Below, in pieces: positions 1 through 11,930 of a stretch of DNA of 64,000 nucleotides. The stretch spans positions 124,001 to 188,000 of the forward strand of contig JAUIRK010001007.1 of assembly GCA_030549495.1 (NCBI GenBank). Reading direction: 5' to 3'. The position numbers and the translations under genes are program-made. Position 1 is the stretch's first letter; each line of letters starts with the position of its first letter. The notes under the pieces were generated by a model. The model saw nothing but the letters and a program-made list of their open reading frames with translations. It did no database searches and was not told where the DNA came from. Source of the stretch: Nectonema munidae (Eukaryota; Nematomorpha; Nectonematoida; Nectonematidae).

Positions 1-1192
1 ATAAAATTTCATGCTATTTGACCTTTATTACCAAAATAATATAGAATTTACCTTTAAGCAACGAAATATCTCAGCATTAAGGAAAATAATTGAACAAAAA
101 AATCATAGATAGAAAATGGATTTGAAATCAAAATAAATTTTGCATTCAACAAGTTGTGTAGAGAGAAGATACAAGGAGGATATTGAAGTTCGTGACAAAA
201 AAATAAATAATAAATTTATCTTATAATAATCATAGGATAATACAGTGTTAGAAGAATTCGGTTCTGGAAAAAGTAAAATGTGTGTTTCTTAGTATAATTT
301 GCAATTAAAAAAATAATTACTTAAATACTAAACTTTTTTCAAACACTTATTATCTTTTAGAGCAGGGATCACCAAACATATCTTTTCTTGAAGCGGGCCG
401 AATTACCGAAAATTTAAAAAACGCGGACCGAAATATTGAAAAGTTAAAAATCAGATTCATCACATTCTGACGGCAACAGTTCAAAACTTTTTTTGTTTAG
501 CTTTTTATATAGAGTTAGGGAATAGGTAATAAGTAATGAGAAAATGATATGCTTTAATCAATTAAACCAGTCGTTCCCAACCGGTGTGCACCTGGCACAT
601 AGGGGTGTCGTAAAATACGTTGAAGGTGCGGGTAAGTAATCTTTATTCATCTGAATTCCTCTTCTGCACTTGTATGTATAAAATTTTTGCTATTGCTGTA
701 GTAAAAAGTTGGATAGTAGTGATCATTATATTTTATATTAAAAGTAGAAAGATTTTGTCATGGTTGCTTTTATTTTGGGGAACGATTGAAGCAAACTCTT
801 TTAGAATAATATTTAAAATTTTAATGACAAACGAAAAGGCAAATTTTGTGAAAAGTAAAAAATACTTTAAAGTTCCTGCTTCAAGAAAATTTAAATTAAA
901 AAATATTTGAATGGCACTCCCAAAACTTTTGTTCCCTCATTTATTACTGAAGGAAAATGAGTGCTGATCATTCATGAGGCGTAGCAAATGCCTTCCTTAT
1001 TTGGGTGTTTAAATTTCCGCTTCTGCTACATATGCTAAAATTTCCTTTAGCTCCGATCTGCACCTCTCATTTAAACCGTGTAAAAGTGTAACTCACGTGA
1101 AGGGTGTTTTTATTCAAAATGGAAAATATATTTAAAAGAGCGAGACAAGGCGGTTGAATAAAACGAGTGACATTGTGTGTGCGTGTATATAC
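1..1192. other. Intergenic or ILK 3' intron with hAT-type end fragments
   Basis: AT-rich DNA downstream of the last ILK exon that I can identify. Two short stretches look like ends of hAT-family non-autonomous elements: one near 363-410 (CAGGGATCACCAAAC followed by a GCGGGCCG motif) and one near 550-615 (GTTCCCAACCGGTGTGCACC, a classic hAT terminal phrase). Neither has a recognised second end. The final ILK exon, about 50 codons covering the kinase C-lobe end, is expected here or beyond the window edge; I could not place it. The short open frames here have no recognisable domain. Confidence 0.4.
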
Positions 1193-4100
1193 CTGCATCC
1201 CGATTTGAAGAGCTGATGAGTTTGGGAAAGGAACTTTACGTGTAAATATTTCGTACAATAGGATTCCGAAACTCCACATATCTGCTGCTTTCACTGCGAC
1301 ATTTTCTTTTTGAAACTTCAATACTGTTTTTTTAGAATTAAGATTTAAATGACAAAGTTATAAAGGCAGAAGACAGAAAGAAAAGGCACGAATGATAACG
1401 GAGGGATAAAAATTGGGAAAATGGGTCCAGGTGAATTCACCGACATACACAATTTATAGAATACACAAAAATACCCCACCAAGGCAAAATTTCTATACAG
1501 ACAAACTAGTAATTCTTTCTTACCAAATCTTGTCCAAAAAATGCCATTTAAATACATTATTTATTGAAATTATTAAAAAAAAAAACCTAAAAAAATTCGA
1601 ATAAAAAAGTTTTTGTAGATTTTTTTGAAAGGAAGACAAAAATGCACTTTCAACTGATCAAAAAGACACAAGTGCGCCAATTGTGCTCAACTATGAACAA
1701 AAGTTTGATTCTTTAAATCAAATGCCTCAATTCGAGGGTTTGTAGTAGCAATACCACATCTTAATCCGGTTTGAGACGAATTCATCTAAAATTAATTAAC
1801 TTAAAATTAACTATAATTGATCATCTTACTAACCAATCAAGTAATTAAATATATAATTGAATAAATAAACCTATCAACTAAGTTAAAATCTAATGCTCAA
1901 AATGGACCTATTTACTTTTAACTTACCGCAAAGCCATCTTGTCAAACAAAAACTAGCATTTAAGACTTAATTTTTTGGCATCCAAGTTTTCACAATGGAT
2001 GTAGGGATCAACAGGAATCTAATCTTAATTTTCATATCTTGATCTATTTTGTGACACATAAAATATTTCCGCTAAAATTTCTTAACAAAAGCTGTTCATT
2101 TGAGCTTGCTCTGAGAGAAAGGAGGCATGCTTACAGGTGAAGAACAAACACAAATTTGTTTCCCAAACTATCAATAATTGCAAATAAAATGCTTTCATCG
2201 CCAACGAATTAATTGGAAGCAAAGATGTTAAAATTCAGCAAGAAACAGACAAGTGAAGAAAATAGCGAAAACTAATGTTTGTCAACTTAAAATAAATTAC
2301 GTACTAATTAAACATGCACATTATTCGTCTTTAATTTTTCTCAAGAAAATACAAATTTGAGAGGACACTTTATTGCAATTTTAATGACACAATTTGCCCC
2401 CTTAAATTTGTATGTTCTTCATAAATTTTAATATTATGGACACATTCGTAAATATGCTTTCCAATTTTATTTTCTGCTTACAAACAAAAATGCAAATGAT
2501 TGCTTCATTATCTCAATCAGTTTAGCATTATTTTTTAGATCTTTTCACAGGATTTAACATTTTAATTGCAACACTTTTGTTTTATTCTTATTGAACTATG
2601 TCATTAATTCAATGAAACCTTTATTTTAAAGTATGTTAACCCTTTCTTCACGCACACAATGGAGCACAGATGTCCTAATAATTGAAAATTAGACGATTGA
2701 TTTTACAAAACCAATGCCTGAAAAAGTTAACAACCCATTTGATCCTAGAAAAAGCAAAGTAGATTTCCCTTAGATATCGTCTGACCAATTTTCTTTAAAA
2801 ATGACAGCACAATAAAATGGGTTAAGTTTTTCAGCATATTAATCAACGAATAGAAGAGAAAATGTGGGCAAAATTTTTGGAATCGGTGCATCCTAAGTTT
2901 TCATGAATCCTAAACTTCCTTATTTAAGGGGAACAAAGGCAAGGAAAACAAGATTACCTTCAGGAGACATCCATTGAGGATCTGTGTATATTAAGTTATT
3001 GGAGAATGTGAATCGCGTGCTGGATACGTTGATTTTCGCTGATAAATTTTCATCAATCTTAAAAGACAAAGGAAATAAACGCAGGTGCAATTAAAGAGCA
3101 AAATGGAAGAAGATTGAGAGGAAATGAATACCAGCACGTGCTTGGAGTTTAGGTAGAAAAGAATCAGAAGGGGATTTAGAGAGTGCAGGAAGTGCATTCC
3201 GTGAGCTATGCCCAGGCAGAAATTCAATAAAGTTGGCCATGGCAAACTAGATGCGTCTAAATCTTAAAAGTCGAAAAATAAATACAGTGAATATTGTTGC
3301 ATCTATTCAAGTGAATGTGAACTATTGCACACCATCCTGATTCTATTTTACACTTTACGGCTGATTTTGACTATTCAAATTTTCCCGCAATTTGCAAAAT
3401 GGTTGACAAGTCCTAATACAATTTTTTACAAAAATATATCTGGTACTCTGGCTAAACCACATATCCATTTGTATACTTTGCATGTTGCATATACTTTATA
3501 TACTATTTTTATTGTCTTCCATAGCCTTGCCCCACCCTCATTAAACATTAGGGCTAACGTCTCTTATATATATATATAAATATAATATAAGGCCTAGTTA
3601 TTGAGCTGATGTTACATTAAAATTTGGGCGTAATTTTAATAACTAATCACAAAAAATGTCTTTAATTTTAAAAAACTTTGTCAACTTCAAGTAAAAGACA
3701 ATGTCACTTAGCTATTAGGTGAAATAGATTGGAATGCGTACTAGTTGTTTCGCTAGAGTGCAAAACATCGAACAAGCTTCCAATTTTCTGATATTCGCTC
3801 ACCAGGATGAGAGAGGTGGGGGTGTACGTCATTCCGATGACTGGAGCAACATTGAGGTGTGAGAAAAGTTTCAAGTGTTTCGCTTCTCCCTGAAACTGGT
3901 TGCATATTTTGGGAGTCAGTTGCTTGAAGGTGAAGAGACGAACACCAACGTCTTGGCTCTGAAGACTACACTTCCAGAACTACAAGTAGAAAATCTTAAA
4001 ACGCTAGATTTTATTCAGAGTGGCAAGGAGAAGGAGAGAGGTAACTTTACCTCGCAAAATTTTCCAGAGAACAATTTGAAGTTGAAATTTAATTGTTTGA

Positions 4101-7100
4101 GATCAATTCCTGAAGACCTAACGAGATGAGATTCTTCTATGTTAAAAAAATTGTTTGGATGAAGATATTGAGATAATAAATCAGTATATTAACGCGTTAA
4201 CCCCCAGAATAACCAGTCGATATCTCATTCAAAACAAATTTTATGATGATGAGTTAAGTCGATTAAAGCTAACATTATTCATCATCAGTAAAAGCATTCA
4301 GAAATTTTTAAGCATTTTAAGCTGATATAAATACATTGCTTTATATATGATTCTGAAGGGTAGTCAAGTTGTGCACTTGATTTTAGGCACAAGATCAAGA
4401 TTATCGCTTATATTTCCATCACTAAGCAAATCAGGTCAAGTCAAATCATTGACGACTGATAACAAAGAGGTATTCCTCAATACAAGAAATTATAAGGACT
4501 GATTTACGGAGAAAGGGAAATAGCAAGGAAATTAATTTTACGCAAGACAGCTTTATTGATATAATGAGACAGCAGGTTTGGCAATCGCGCAAAAGTGATA
4601 TAAACATCGACACAATGTAGGACAATTGGTTTGCTATGTTAGGGTAATGAATGAGTTACACGGTGACCGATTAGTTACCTCCCAAAGTATCAAATTAAAT
4701 ATAAGTCAAGGATTTTAGCATTTAGTTAGTTTTTATAACTCGTAATTAAGTTAGTTAAAGGTAATGGTAGCGTGGGTGTGTTTTCATTGACAAGGCACTG
4801 ATGTACCGCTTATGTCAAACTATGAACAAATTGATATCGATGAGGAATCGAACCCAGAGGCTTTCGTTCTGAGTCCACCATCTCAACCAACCTGTCATGC
4901 CACCCACCATTAAAATCTATTATTAAATTCGTTTTAGTTAAAGGAGAGTAAATTTAATTACCTAGAGCCCGTTTAGATATAAAATGTTTATAATGGCATG
5001 AAAAAAATTTGCGATTTCTTTCAAGAGAATAGATTTTCAAAAAGTGAAAAATTAATCTCACAAATAATCATCATATAACATTTTATATGTTTAAAACTGG
5101 GGGAAAAATAGGCTTAAAAAGTGGAGAAATTTTTTTTATTCCTAACAAAAATAAAAGTTTTGATTACTTTTTGGAAACTATAAAATTAGTGAATGAAAAA
5201 GCAGGCTTCTTCCATATACCCCCGGGATCCTTAAGTGTAAGGTGAAAGAGGGATAGCAGCGAAAAAGCGGAACATTTGGCAACCCCACACTACATTTCCA
5301 TCCTCGCCCAAATTTGATTAAGACAAATAAGACTCACTGCTCGATCTTTTAGAGTGCATATAAATATTTTCTCTAAAGGATAAGATGGCGTCCACATCTT
5401 GACCGGATTGAAAAGCTTTTTCTATCAATCAAAATAAAAAATGGCGTTGCTATAGACAAAAACACATCTCATCATTAGGCATTAGAGAATAGAAAGGAAG
5501 AAACCTTTCAAGTAGCTTGGCTTCAATTTGCCTCTGCACATACTCAACGGAGTTTCACAATACTTGTTCTGCAACCCGATGTAGGCGCCGGCGATGATCA
5601 ATTCTTCAGCGACTTCTTGAAAGCTCCAGAAGCAGGCGTAGTGCAAGGGCGAATTGCCGTGATCATTCGTAGCGTTCACGTCCGCTTGATTCTCAATCAA
5701 CTTCAAAATGGAAATGGCGTTTACAAAGATCATCAACAACATAAGAAATAGCGCAAGTGTGAGAAGAAAAACGCGTTTCATGCAAATGAATCCCTAGCGA
5801 AAAATTCATAGTGGACCCTATTTCAGCACTCACTTTTAATTAAAAAAATACCTTTTCAAATTCCAAAGCCCCATGGAGAAAAAAGAATGAAGTAAATTAT
5901 GCACTTCCTTATCAGAACACATGTGTTCTGAAAAGTCAATAGATATCGAAAACAGAACTGTGCGAGTAAAAATTTCATCGTATATTCTAGTGCGTGGCAT
6001 TGGTAACACTATAAAACTTTAGTAACACATAACCTTCAGTTGTAAGCTTGGTTGATTCATTGAACAGAAAAAACACAGGTGTTTATTTTTTATTTTAATC
6101 ATCAGCTTAACTCTTCATGATTTGTTTTCCCTCAACAACTATTTGTTAACTTTATAATTTTTTAAAAGGTATTCGCTTTTATCATATTTTTTTCAAAAAC
6201 TTTCTACTCACAAACTGAACTTTGTTGCTTCACAAGGTATTTGTGCAATAAAAAAAAACCTTCTTTAATTTATATTAAATTTTTTTTCTATGAGAAGCAA
6301 AAACACAACATCAGATCAAAATGATAAGGATTTTTATGTTGCGTTTTTGCAACGTTGAGCAATAAAGAGAGTGTTTATGAATTTTTTTTATATAATTATT
6401 TTTAAATTTCTTAAAATTTTTTTAATTCCTTCTAAAAACGTGTGACAGAGGCAGATATAAAAACAATTTTTCAATGTCTTGGAAATAAATACTCGAAATC
6501 CAGACTTTGGTTTCAAAAATATTATCAGTTTCGTAGTTCATGTTCATGTGAACAGTTTTTTTCACAGCAAATATCACTAAATCAAAAAAATCCTTCAAGG
6601 TTGTACCTAACATAAAATTTTAATCAATAAAAAAGGCTCATGGTAGATTTACCTCTCAAAATCAGAGCCGTAAAGCAATTTCCTTTTCGTTATACAGAAG
6701 TTCTTTTAGACGCGTGCCTGTTCATATTACGCCACAAAAAATATCGATTTTTTAACACCACATGACATAAATTTTTTTAATAAAATTAAGAAAACTAAAC
6801 GGACCGGGTTTATTATTATTCCTCTAAGTCCGTAGACTTTGCATAAAAAACTTTTTTAAAAAAAAGTTGGTTGTCATGAGATAAATTCAATTCTATTAAT
6901 TTTGAACTAAAAAAACTTGGTGCGATGATATCAATTTTTCAGGACACACTAATTTGGGAGACAATGGAAAAAATGGTCTAAAGAACATCGGTCTAATTTT
7001 TCTTTCGTCTAACTCAGGGATCGGCAAACTTTTTTACCCGTTGATGCCTTCATAGAACATTTGTCTTCACATCGACCTCCACCCTCACATAGAAATGTTT

Positions 7101-7604
7101 CATAAAAACATTAATCAATGTCCAACAATTCAGAGAAAAAATACAAAATACTAAAAATGTTTCATATATCCTATACTATACAATGTCCTAAGCATGTTTT
7201 AAAAGAAAAAGGAGATTTATTACTACTATAAAGTAAAAAAGTATAGCATAATTTGGTAGGTTTGTCTATCTTATCGACCCCCAAATGTCGATATCGACCA
7301 CTTTGCCGACTCCTGGTCTAAATAGACCGCTGCGCTTCATATCAAAGTGAATGCATACTCATAACGAAACATATGGTGGAAAAGGAATTACATAAAATGC
7401 AGAATGATGGACATTTAGAATTTCACAAAATACATTACCAATTTAACCACGTCAATGTGATTCTGGGAGGAGGCCAGGTGCAACGGTGTGTCCCCTCCTG
7501 CATTGATGCACGATACTAGAGCGCCTTTCGCTAGAAAGAGATTAGCCATTTGGGAGAAGCCTTGTTTGCAGATCAAGTGCAGAGGAGAAAATGCGTGTTC
7601 GTCA
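1193..7604 (-). CDS. ILK: Integrin-linked kinase (pseudokinase scaffold), partial, 8 exons
   Basis: ILK binds beta-integrin tails, PINCH and parvin at focal adhesions and acts as a scaffold. Eight exons splice in consistent phase: 7604-7439, 5700-5505, 5421-5338, 4109-4051, 3979-3742, 3256-3132, 3057-2958, 1323-1193, giving about 366 aa. Exons 1-2 hold ankyrin repeats (GGDTPLHLASS, DHGNSPLHYACFW); exon 3 is the linker; exons 4-8 are the kinase-like domain (GIDLKQLNF, FSHLNVAPVIG, IAHGMHFLHSLNPLL, DPQWMSPEG, AADMWSFGILLYEIF). Order, length and spacing match human ILK. The usual ATP lysine (K220) aligns with Arg, and the DVK aspartate with Ser, so nucleotide binding looks further weakened. About 33 N-terminal and 45 C-terminal residues are missing; those exons lie in sequence I could not resolve or outside the window. 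Most junctions are GT/AG; the GTTTCT donor at 5504 is weak. I used human ILK from memory for the alignment. Confidence 0.9.
1640..1720 (-). repeat. Degenerate SINE fragment
   Basis: The phrases CAAGTGCGCC and CTCAACTATGAACAAA resemble the body of the tRNA-derived SINE family seen at 4756, 15781, 23509 and 54082. The B box is not recognisable. It lies in an ILK intron. Confidence 0.35.
2640..2821. mobile_element. TTAA-flanked MITE, diverged copy
   Basis: TTAA at 2636-2639 and 2822-2825 bracket a 182-bp stretch beginning CCC and ending GGG, with internal ATATCGTCTGACC and TAGACGATTG motifs. The same motifs occur in better preserved copies at 58456 and 63168. TTAA targets with CCC ends are typical of piggyBac; Kolobok also uses TTAA. 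It lies in the ILK intron between the last two exons found. Confidence 0.55.
4197..4290. mobile_element. TTAA MITE fragment, one end only
   Basis: TTAACCCCCAGAATAACCAG followed by a TCGATATCTC motif resembles the end of the TTAA MITE family (compare 22694). The opposite end is not recognisable. Confidence 0.35.
4756..4909 (-). repeat. tRNA-derived SINE
   Basis: Read on the minus strand, the head contains a tRNA B box (GGTTCGATTCC, plus-strand 4844-4854) and an A-box-like segment (GGTTGGTTGAGATGG). The body ends in an ACCTTT-type tail. Copies at 15781, 23509 and 54082 share the body phrases CTTATGTCAAACTATGAAC or close variants, so this is a dispersed family and not a tRNA gene. It lies in an ILK intron. 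Confidence 0.75.
7015..7315. mobile_element. hAT-type MITE, 301 bp, with target duplication
   Basis: The ends are inverted (CAGGGATCGGCAAAC on the left; the right end reads CAGGAGTCGGCAAAG on the opposite strand). Flanks GTCTAACT (7007-7014) and GTCTAAAT (7316-7323) are an 8-bp target duplication with one mismatch, the length used by hAT elements. No coding capacity. It lies in the ILK intron between the two ankyrin exons. Confidence 0.75.
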
Positions 7605-8690
7605 CTAAAACAAAAGAGTAAAGCAAAATTAACAAATATTATACCAGCTCAATCCAATAACGGCAATATTCTTTTTTTATTGTACCTCGTATCAAAGGCT
7701 GTTTTCTGGAAAAATTTCGAGAAGGAAAAGCAAACTATTAAAGAGAGGTTAACAACCTTCTGAACATGCGTACATATGCCATTTTCGAAACTTCAATGCT
7801 TTTGAACCACATGCTAATTATAAGTTATATAAAAAGCTGAATTTCGATGTATACTCAGTGTTGCAAAGTCAGGGTGGGTATCTAATCAAATTTATGAGTT
7901 AAAAGTAGGGTCTTTTTTAAATTATTTCGTATTAATACCAATCATACCAAATGTATTTGAAAAAATTACTATTTTGATTGGTCTATTCAATCAATTTTTG
8001 AGACAAATGGTAACTGCCCTTTATTGCATTTGTCTGTCTAACAAAATGTAATGGCACTTATGCTGCAGTATATAAAGAAATACAGGATGTATATGTAACG
8101 TCGTAGCCTTGACATCAAATAGTCTGAAAAAATTGTGACATAATGCTTCCAAAAAGATGGTGTAATATTGATTAGATTCATGTGTATACCGATCGAGTTT
8201 GTTTGTATTAAAATGGTTGTGTATGTAGTATAGGCAAGCTATATCGTAACCTTCCTTTATATTTCAAGGAATGCAGAAGAGCATTGACGATTTGTGAAAA
8301 AATATTTGTATGTAGAACAGTAAAATCGATACAAGTAAAGATATTTTTTAAATTATAAGTCAAATTGAACATCGTTCACATGACAGTCAAAAACAGTGAG
8401 ATCATTTGTTCACAAATCATGAGGTCAACTAAAATAGGAGGTGGTGAACAAAATTTACATACTATGCTATAAAGTAGAAACATAACAGTTGAGAATAGGG
8501 GTCAACAAAATAAGGATTATATTAAAATAAGTACATCTTTCGCAAACATATGGAACGATATTTGGAGACGAATTTTTGAAGTATTTGGAGTCGGGGGCGG
8601 ATATTTTTCATCTGACTCCGTAATTGTGCTTAGAATAATTTAGATTTTACTGATTCTTAACCTGAGCAGGGCGCATCCTTTTTTGGCAAC
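7605..8690. other. Region upstream of first detected ILK exon
   Basis: AT-rich, no recognisable gene. The exon at 7439-7604 begins mid-codon after a clear acceptor (TTTTGTTTTAG), so at least one more coding exon for about 33 N-terminal residues should lie at higher coordinates. I looked for the expected N-terminal sequence and did not find it. Confidence 0.4.
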
Positions 8691-9660
8691 ATACATACCG
8701 GGCTATATAAGGCGGTGCACGCCCCTTGTAATCAGTCTTGTTTGATTTTTTCTAAATCTGTTTTCTCTGTCAATTTTTCTCCACGATCTTCATCATTCCT
8801 CATGGGCAGCAACAAGGACAAGTCGCAAGCGCCGTTTTCAGTCAAAAGCTCGGAAGAGATCACTGACAAATTGGATACAGTTGAGCCAGCACAAGAAAAT
8901 AGGTTCTAGAAATCTAGAAATTAATCTAGAAACAAAAGAAGAACTCAGAGACAGAAGCACAACCTTAGGCTACGCTTCTCAGGACTACGATCACTCGGAA
9001 TTTTTGGCAGCATACACTCCTCAACAGATCGCACAGAGAAGAATTGGAGGTTTCATCGAAGCATTTCCACCCATCATCTCCCTATGGAAGATATAGCTAT
9101 CATTAACCAATGTGCTACTACTGCTTGTCTAGCTACACAATCCACTTGGGATGCAGCCGCGAAACAAGTAGGATCTTCAGGATTGACTGCACTCAACATT
9201 CCGGCGCCAGATCGAAAGTTCTTTCGACCCAGGCTCCCTTTCCAAGCGCAGGGTAAGAAAAGCAAGGGTAAGGGAGGGTCAAAGTAAGTCCTTCCTGCGT
9301 GCGATGTCGGATATCATGAACGTATCCGACTCTCCAGTGGGTGCTTCACTACTAGTGGATCCAGTGGCATCGGTTTTGAAAGAGGAACACCCGTGTCAAG
9401 TCCTATTCTCAACTCCGGCCTCTTCTTTAGGGAGTATTTCTTAGTTCTCGGAACAAGATCATTTGGAGGAGCAGTGGGAAAAGACACATACTCCAGTGAT
9501 GTGGCCAACCGCAGATATGGTAGGCAAAGCATTACAAGATGATTTCGAAATCGCCATTCCGCAACTGCCTGTTCAAAATCCCGACATTCTAGAAGGCATT
9601 GTCAGACTTAGAAATCGACAAAGTTGACGAAGACTTGAGGCTACAACCTCAGGACTTTGT
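8690..9660 (+). mobile_element. Broken retroelement-like gag remnant, family uncertain
   Basis: A GC-richer island whose composition differs from its surroundings. It has a promoter-like leader (next entry), then an acidic and Ser/Lys-rich N-terminal coding segment from 8802, a middle segment, and a Lys/Gly-rich basic end near 9287 followed by further coding-like sequence to about 9630. This resembles the gag region of a retroelement. I cannot assign a family; no reverse transcriptase, integrase or tyrosine recombinase is visible. The copy is broken in several places and is treated as a fossil. A lost host gene is an alternative. Confidence 0.35.
8704..8737 (+). promoter_or_regulatory. TATA box plus TCAGT initiator
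   Basis: TATATAAGG begins at 8704, and the A of a TCAGTC initiator is at 8734, 30 bp downstream. That is the canonical spacing for an RNA polymerase II core promoter. A GC-richer coding-like island starts about 70 bp further on. Sequence evidence only; no expression data. Confidence 0.5.
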
Positions 9661-10276
9661 CGATTTTGTGAATAATCACCCGGACACTTCGGAAAACTTC
9701 AATTTTGTATGCTTTCTGCAAGTTTTCAGACAAAATCTATAATCCAAATCATATTTAGACTGGAATAAAGTTTCATCCTGTATAAAAATTTGCATTATGG
9801 GTATAAGAAACAACATTTTGAGTATTTTATAGATGGCGTTAAACACTATCACAAATACTTTGAAAAAAAACATTTCAAATGGTCAAAAAATTTATTTTTG
9901 AAATTAAAATTGAGTAAAGTTAATTCATTAGACAATTAGCAATTAATTTCAGTACACACAATATGAACATGTATGTATATAATATATACAATACATGTGA
10001 TGTAATGCACGTTTTATATGTAAATATTGGATATAAATAAAAAACTTGTGCACTCATGAAAAAGCAATGCAATTCATAGCTACAAGTGTATGCCATAAAA
10101 ATGTAAAATTTTAATCCTACAATTCATAAATGGGTTTTACAGTTATTACACAAAAATAAAGTATGCTCTTTGCATATGAACTTCCCACATACATTTCATT
10201 TCTTGTTTCCCCTTATCTAGGCGTACAATTAGTAGAAGAACAGCATCCTCTTAGAGTAGATGATGTAACAATTTCA

Positions 10277-11930
10277 CTAGTACTGGCGAGACCGTAAAAA
10301 GATAACAAGTTTCGAGTAGATAAACGAGTAAATAAAATTTTGGCTTCTAATTACCATAGACTTTTCATCTAAAAGTAAAGCTAGATGTCTTATAAAACAT
10401 TTTTTCCTCCTTTTACAACTGGAGGATACGCACTCGAATCGTTTGCCTTCATAATTCACCCAGCTATTATTAGCAGCAATGCCAATAAAGTTTGTGAAAA
10501 CTGCAACTGGCCATCATCTAAAACAACTATAATTTCTAACCATCCTGTTGAAAACAGCAACTCCTTACTTATATTTATCATAGTCTAGGATTCTTTGAGG
10601 CTTTTTTTTGGTCCTAACGTATCAACTCTTGAAAGATGTTGACTAGACAACCAAAATTAAACAATCAATTTTAAAGATTAAAAGACTAGACAACACATAA
10701 ATAGGCTTAATTTTTTTTTGGAATGTTTCTGCGGAATGTAAATTGTCAACGACAAACTTTGTGTAAATAAAAATCTACTCTCACATTCACTCAATCCCAA
10801 ACCTTTCAAATGTTCGGGCCGTATAATATGTGGCATGAACCTTCTATTGCTTCTAACCGTACCACAGTTAGCCCACTAACACAATTCATGAGACATAAAG
10901 AATCTATCAACATAAATACCAGAGCCAGGTGATAAACAAGAAAAAGAAACCAATCTCTTGACAATATTAGCTGATTTAAAATATTCCCTATCAAATAGGC
11001 TACTCTGATATACTTCACCGGAAAAAACATAAAAACTGGTTAAGTCAACGCAGCGGTATACTTTCATTCCATACCTAACTGGCTTAGAGGGGTCCTAGAC
11101 TTTGATAGGTGATCTCCCTCTATAATTGATAAGTTGTTCATCAATAGTTACACAGATAATTGCTGATCAATACTTATGATAATTTTTAAAAAAACTTAGG
11201 GGTGCCTGTTTATCAGAAATATTCTTTTCTCTCCTTGAATCAAATCTTATAAAAGTGCGGATGAGAATGAATACGCCCCTACTATTTGCAGCTTTTGAAA
11301 AGAAGTTTCATATTTTTCTGAAAAAAGATTCTTGACGTCGATCTGTTGGTTTTTTGATTGACCGATATGCGAAGTAAGCTTACAAATGTTAGATTGAGAA
11401 TCGTTCATATGAGGTTTTCAAATAAACCATTTGGATTTATACAAAAAAACACACACTTTTTGTACGTATGAGCCTAAGCAAAAGTTTACCTGCAGTTCTC
11501 TATATTTCTTTCTCTGGTGCATACATAAATGTGGTTCATCATACACTCACTGAAAAAAGACTGCAAATTTTACCGGTTCTTTCAGATTTTTAGCACCCCC
11601 TTTTGGACCTGGCGTAGAAGAAATGATGTTGGTTGATGATCTTTTTTCTTGAACTTCTTTTGATTCTCAAAAAAAACTCTGTTCAATCTGGCGCACGCTG
11701 TGAGTTTTTTTCTCCCTCTTCTATTTCTTGATCTTCTTCACTGGAATTTGATCCCATGCGTTCACAATCACTTTGGGAAAAACATCAAAACCACAACTTT
11801 CTACTTCAAGACGACTACTTGTATCGAAGCTTGAGGAACTGCTCATCGCACAAGACAACGAAGATGGTGGAAACGAATGATTGAAATGAATATCAATACA
11901 CAAATGATGTGTAACAAATCAATGCAACAA
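10277..11930 (-). pseudogene. piggyBac-family transposase remnant
   Basis: Minus-strand frames at 11030-11170 read IDEQLINYRGRSPIK and, further on, KPVRYGMKVYRCVD. This is the piggyBac DDE core around the first catalytic Asp, in the family pattern IDEQ..P.KGR...KPxKxGxK. Downstream at about 10810-10960 comes GSGIYVDRFFMS, the second catalytic Asp block, then a GTVR-like motif. An N-terminal acidic/Ser-rich segment lies at 11721-11903 and C-terminal debris at 10277-10590. The reading is interrupted by at least one in-frame stop (between SPIKV and DPSKP) and frameshifts, so it is not functional. The element's TTAA ends were not fixed. Confidence 0.75.

Noticed and set aside
960-1090. Candidate last ILK exon on the minus strand (acceptor GAGGTGCAG, or a frame ending in LAYVAEAEI)
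   Set aside because: Neither translation contains the expected C-lobe pattern (Cys, then P..RP.F). Kept out of the gene model.
4830-4909. tRNA gene on the minus strand
   Set aside because: A and B boxes are present, but the sequence belongs to a dispersed SINE family and does not fold as a clean tRNA.
7680-7790. Possible N-terminal ILK exon ending FFQKTAFDT at a GTAC donor
   Set aside because: No start codon in frame and poor match to the expected N-terminus.
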